Positions 63,152-64,000 of a stretch of DNA of 64,000 nucleotides are shown in pieces. Every line of letters starts with the position of its first letter. Within the stretch, counting starts at the first letter, position 1. Where the stretch lies: NCBI RefSeq assembly GCF_001730225.1, contig NZ_MIJE01000031.1, forward strand, positions 62,001 through 126,000. Direction: 5' to 3'. The notes below the pieces were generated by a model, which saw only the letters and a list, made by a program, of their open reading frames with translations, was not told the origin of the DNA and made no database searches. Both the position numbers and the translations under genes were made by a program. Source of the DNA: Desulfuribacillus alkaliarsenatis. GTDB lineage: Bacteria; Bacillota; Bacilli; Desulfuribacillales; Desulfuribacillaceae.

Positions 63152-64000
63152 TCAATCTTTTAATTCATTACCCTTAATATAATATTTCAACAGCCCACTT
63201 GCGCTACTTTTATTATCTTTCAAACACTCAGTATCACCAAATATCCAGAAATGGTCTTTGGCACGTGAAACGGCGACATTCATTAGACTTTTATTGTTAT
63301 CGATGAAAAAACACCCGTCCAACTCCCCGTATACAGTTGACATAATTATGATTTTCTTTTCCCCACCTTGGAAAGTATGGACAGTTCCAATTTCGATATG
63401 TTTTGCATGCTTTGCTAAATGATTTTTAACCTCGGCTTGTAGACAATGAACTTGGGCTTTAAACGGAGTAATAATTCCTACTAGGTTTTTTAAATCATTT
63501 TCATTATACGCTGTTTTCAAAGCTTCAAAATTCTCCATTAACCAAATTGCAATTTCTTTTGCTTCCTCTCGATTGTATCTACTACTACCTTTTTTACTTG
63601 ATTGTTTGGAATCTATTTGTCTAAAGCCCATTTGAGGTAGCGCTTTAATAGCCGCTTTTTCATCTTGTCTCCCCGAGCCTCTTTTAGGTTCTAGTCTTCC
63701 TTTATATACCAACTGATTACAATACGCTATTATCTCATCATAGCAACGACGATGTTCACTTAAAAAAAGTCCTTTTTCTCCGTATTTTTCGTATTTGCAC
63801 GATGATGCTGCGACCTGCATAACACTGGAACTGGAGCTATTTAGTCCCGTCACATCAAGAAGTTCGAATTCACTTTCTTTTTGAATAACGCGATTTGATA
63901 TAGCTAGCGCTTTATCTAATGCTCGATTGACGCTCCATACTGGTTCAATCTGGTTTATATCACCAACAACCACTGCTTTCTTAGCCAATGAAAAGGAACA
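63152..64000 (-). CDS. UPF1/DNA2-like SF1 helicase, C-terminal part
   Basis: The last 282 residues of an SF1B helicase are in the window; the N-terminal part is cut by the window end. Motif III reads VVVGDINQIEPV, followed by LSEHRRCYDEII (motif IV), IGTVHTFQGGEKKIIIMS (motif V) and NVAVSRAKDHFWIFGD (motif VI). Such helicases in accessory regions often carry a PLD nuclease or other extra domain and are found in defence islands; whether this one does cannot be seen. Confidence 0.82.
   Translation of the reverse strand, partial: CSFSLAKKAVVVGDINQIEPVWSVNRALDKALAISNRVIQKESEFELLDVTGLNSSSSSVMQVAASSCKYEKYGEKGLFLSEHRRCYDEIIAYCNQLVYKGRLEPKRGSGRQDEKAAIKALPQMGFRQIDSKQSSKKGSSRYNREEAKEIAIWLMENFEALKTAYNENDLKNLVGIITPFKAQVHCLQAEVKNHLAKHAKHIEIGTVHTFQGGEKKIIIMSTVYGELDGCFFIDNNKSLMNVAVSRAKDHFWIFGDTECLKDNKSSASGLLKYYIKGNELKD

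Noticed and set aside
1-64000. tRNA, rRNA, insertion sequences or prophage genes
   Set aside because: No cloverleaf, rRNA core sequence, transposase or phage structural gene was recognised by eye on either strand.

Overview
The window is a gene-dense, AT-rich chromosomal segment from a motile Bacillota bacterium, probably an anaerobic or facultative member of the Bacillales or Clostridia. The evidence is strong AGGAGG-type ribosome binding sites, A/T-rich sigma-A-like promoters, a cell-wall protein with three SLH domains, a HemAT-type aerotaxis receptor, many two-component proteins, and signs of selenocysteine use. A sulfur- or metalloid-respiring relative of Desulfuribacillus would fit, but this is a guess. 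No rRNA, tRNA, CRISPR array, insertion sequence or prophage was seen.

Layout. 1-6.2 kb: a sulfate permease pair (cysW cut by the window edge, cysT), a MATE exporter, and a housekeeping run (CCA-adding-type nucleotidyltransferase, methyltransferase, TVP38-type membrane protein, YfbR-like nucleotidase). 6.4-29.2 kb: an unusually dense signalling region with HemAT, cytochrome c lipoprotein, STAS protein, degenerate MCP-like protein, CheC, single-domain response regulators, two hybrid kinases, an MCP, a solute-binding lipoprotein/kinase/REC-GGDEF/HD-GYP operon that should make and break c-di-GMP, and a BaeSR-like pair. A proteobacterial-type Fe superoxide dismutase (sodB) sits inside it. 29.4-34 kb: a Met/Gly-rich secreted protein, two adjacent genes interrupted by in-frame TGA (read here as selenocysteine), and a Rieske-FAD oxidoreductase. 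34-47 kb: transport and metabolism (MATE, purC, BCCT carrier, threonine aldolase, a trigger factor lacking its ribosome-binding domain), plus a third selenoprotein of the ArsC/Spx fold. 48-53 kb: an ABC exporter with its own two-component system. 53-64 kb: accessory genes, including a helicase-nuclease-LexA-type protease fusion, a small ATPase, a decayed nuclease gene, a nuclease-STAND NTPase and a UPF1-like helicase cut by the window end; the last part looks like a defence island.

The strongest unusual signal is the selenocysteine set. Three genes (30204-30833, 30856-32112, 39852-40208) are each broken only by one in-frame TGA. In each, a 6-7 bp hairpin with a GG-containing 3-4 nt loop begins about 14 nt after the TGA, matching the known bacterial SECIS layout. 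In the rhodanese the TGA aligns with the second Cys of a C-x4-C motif in the same protein's first domain; in the ArsC-like protein it replaces the catalytic Cys. The third, a short secreted protein with the residue close to its predicted mature N-terminus, belongs to no selenoprotein family I recognise.

The second notable item is the 813-residue helicase-nuclease (53861-56302). Its C-terminal domain keeps an Ala-Gly site 35 residues before the catalytic Ser, the same spacing as in LexA, so the enzyme may cleave itself during DNA damage.
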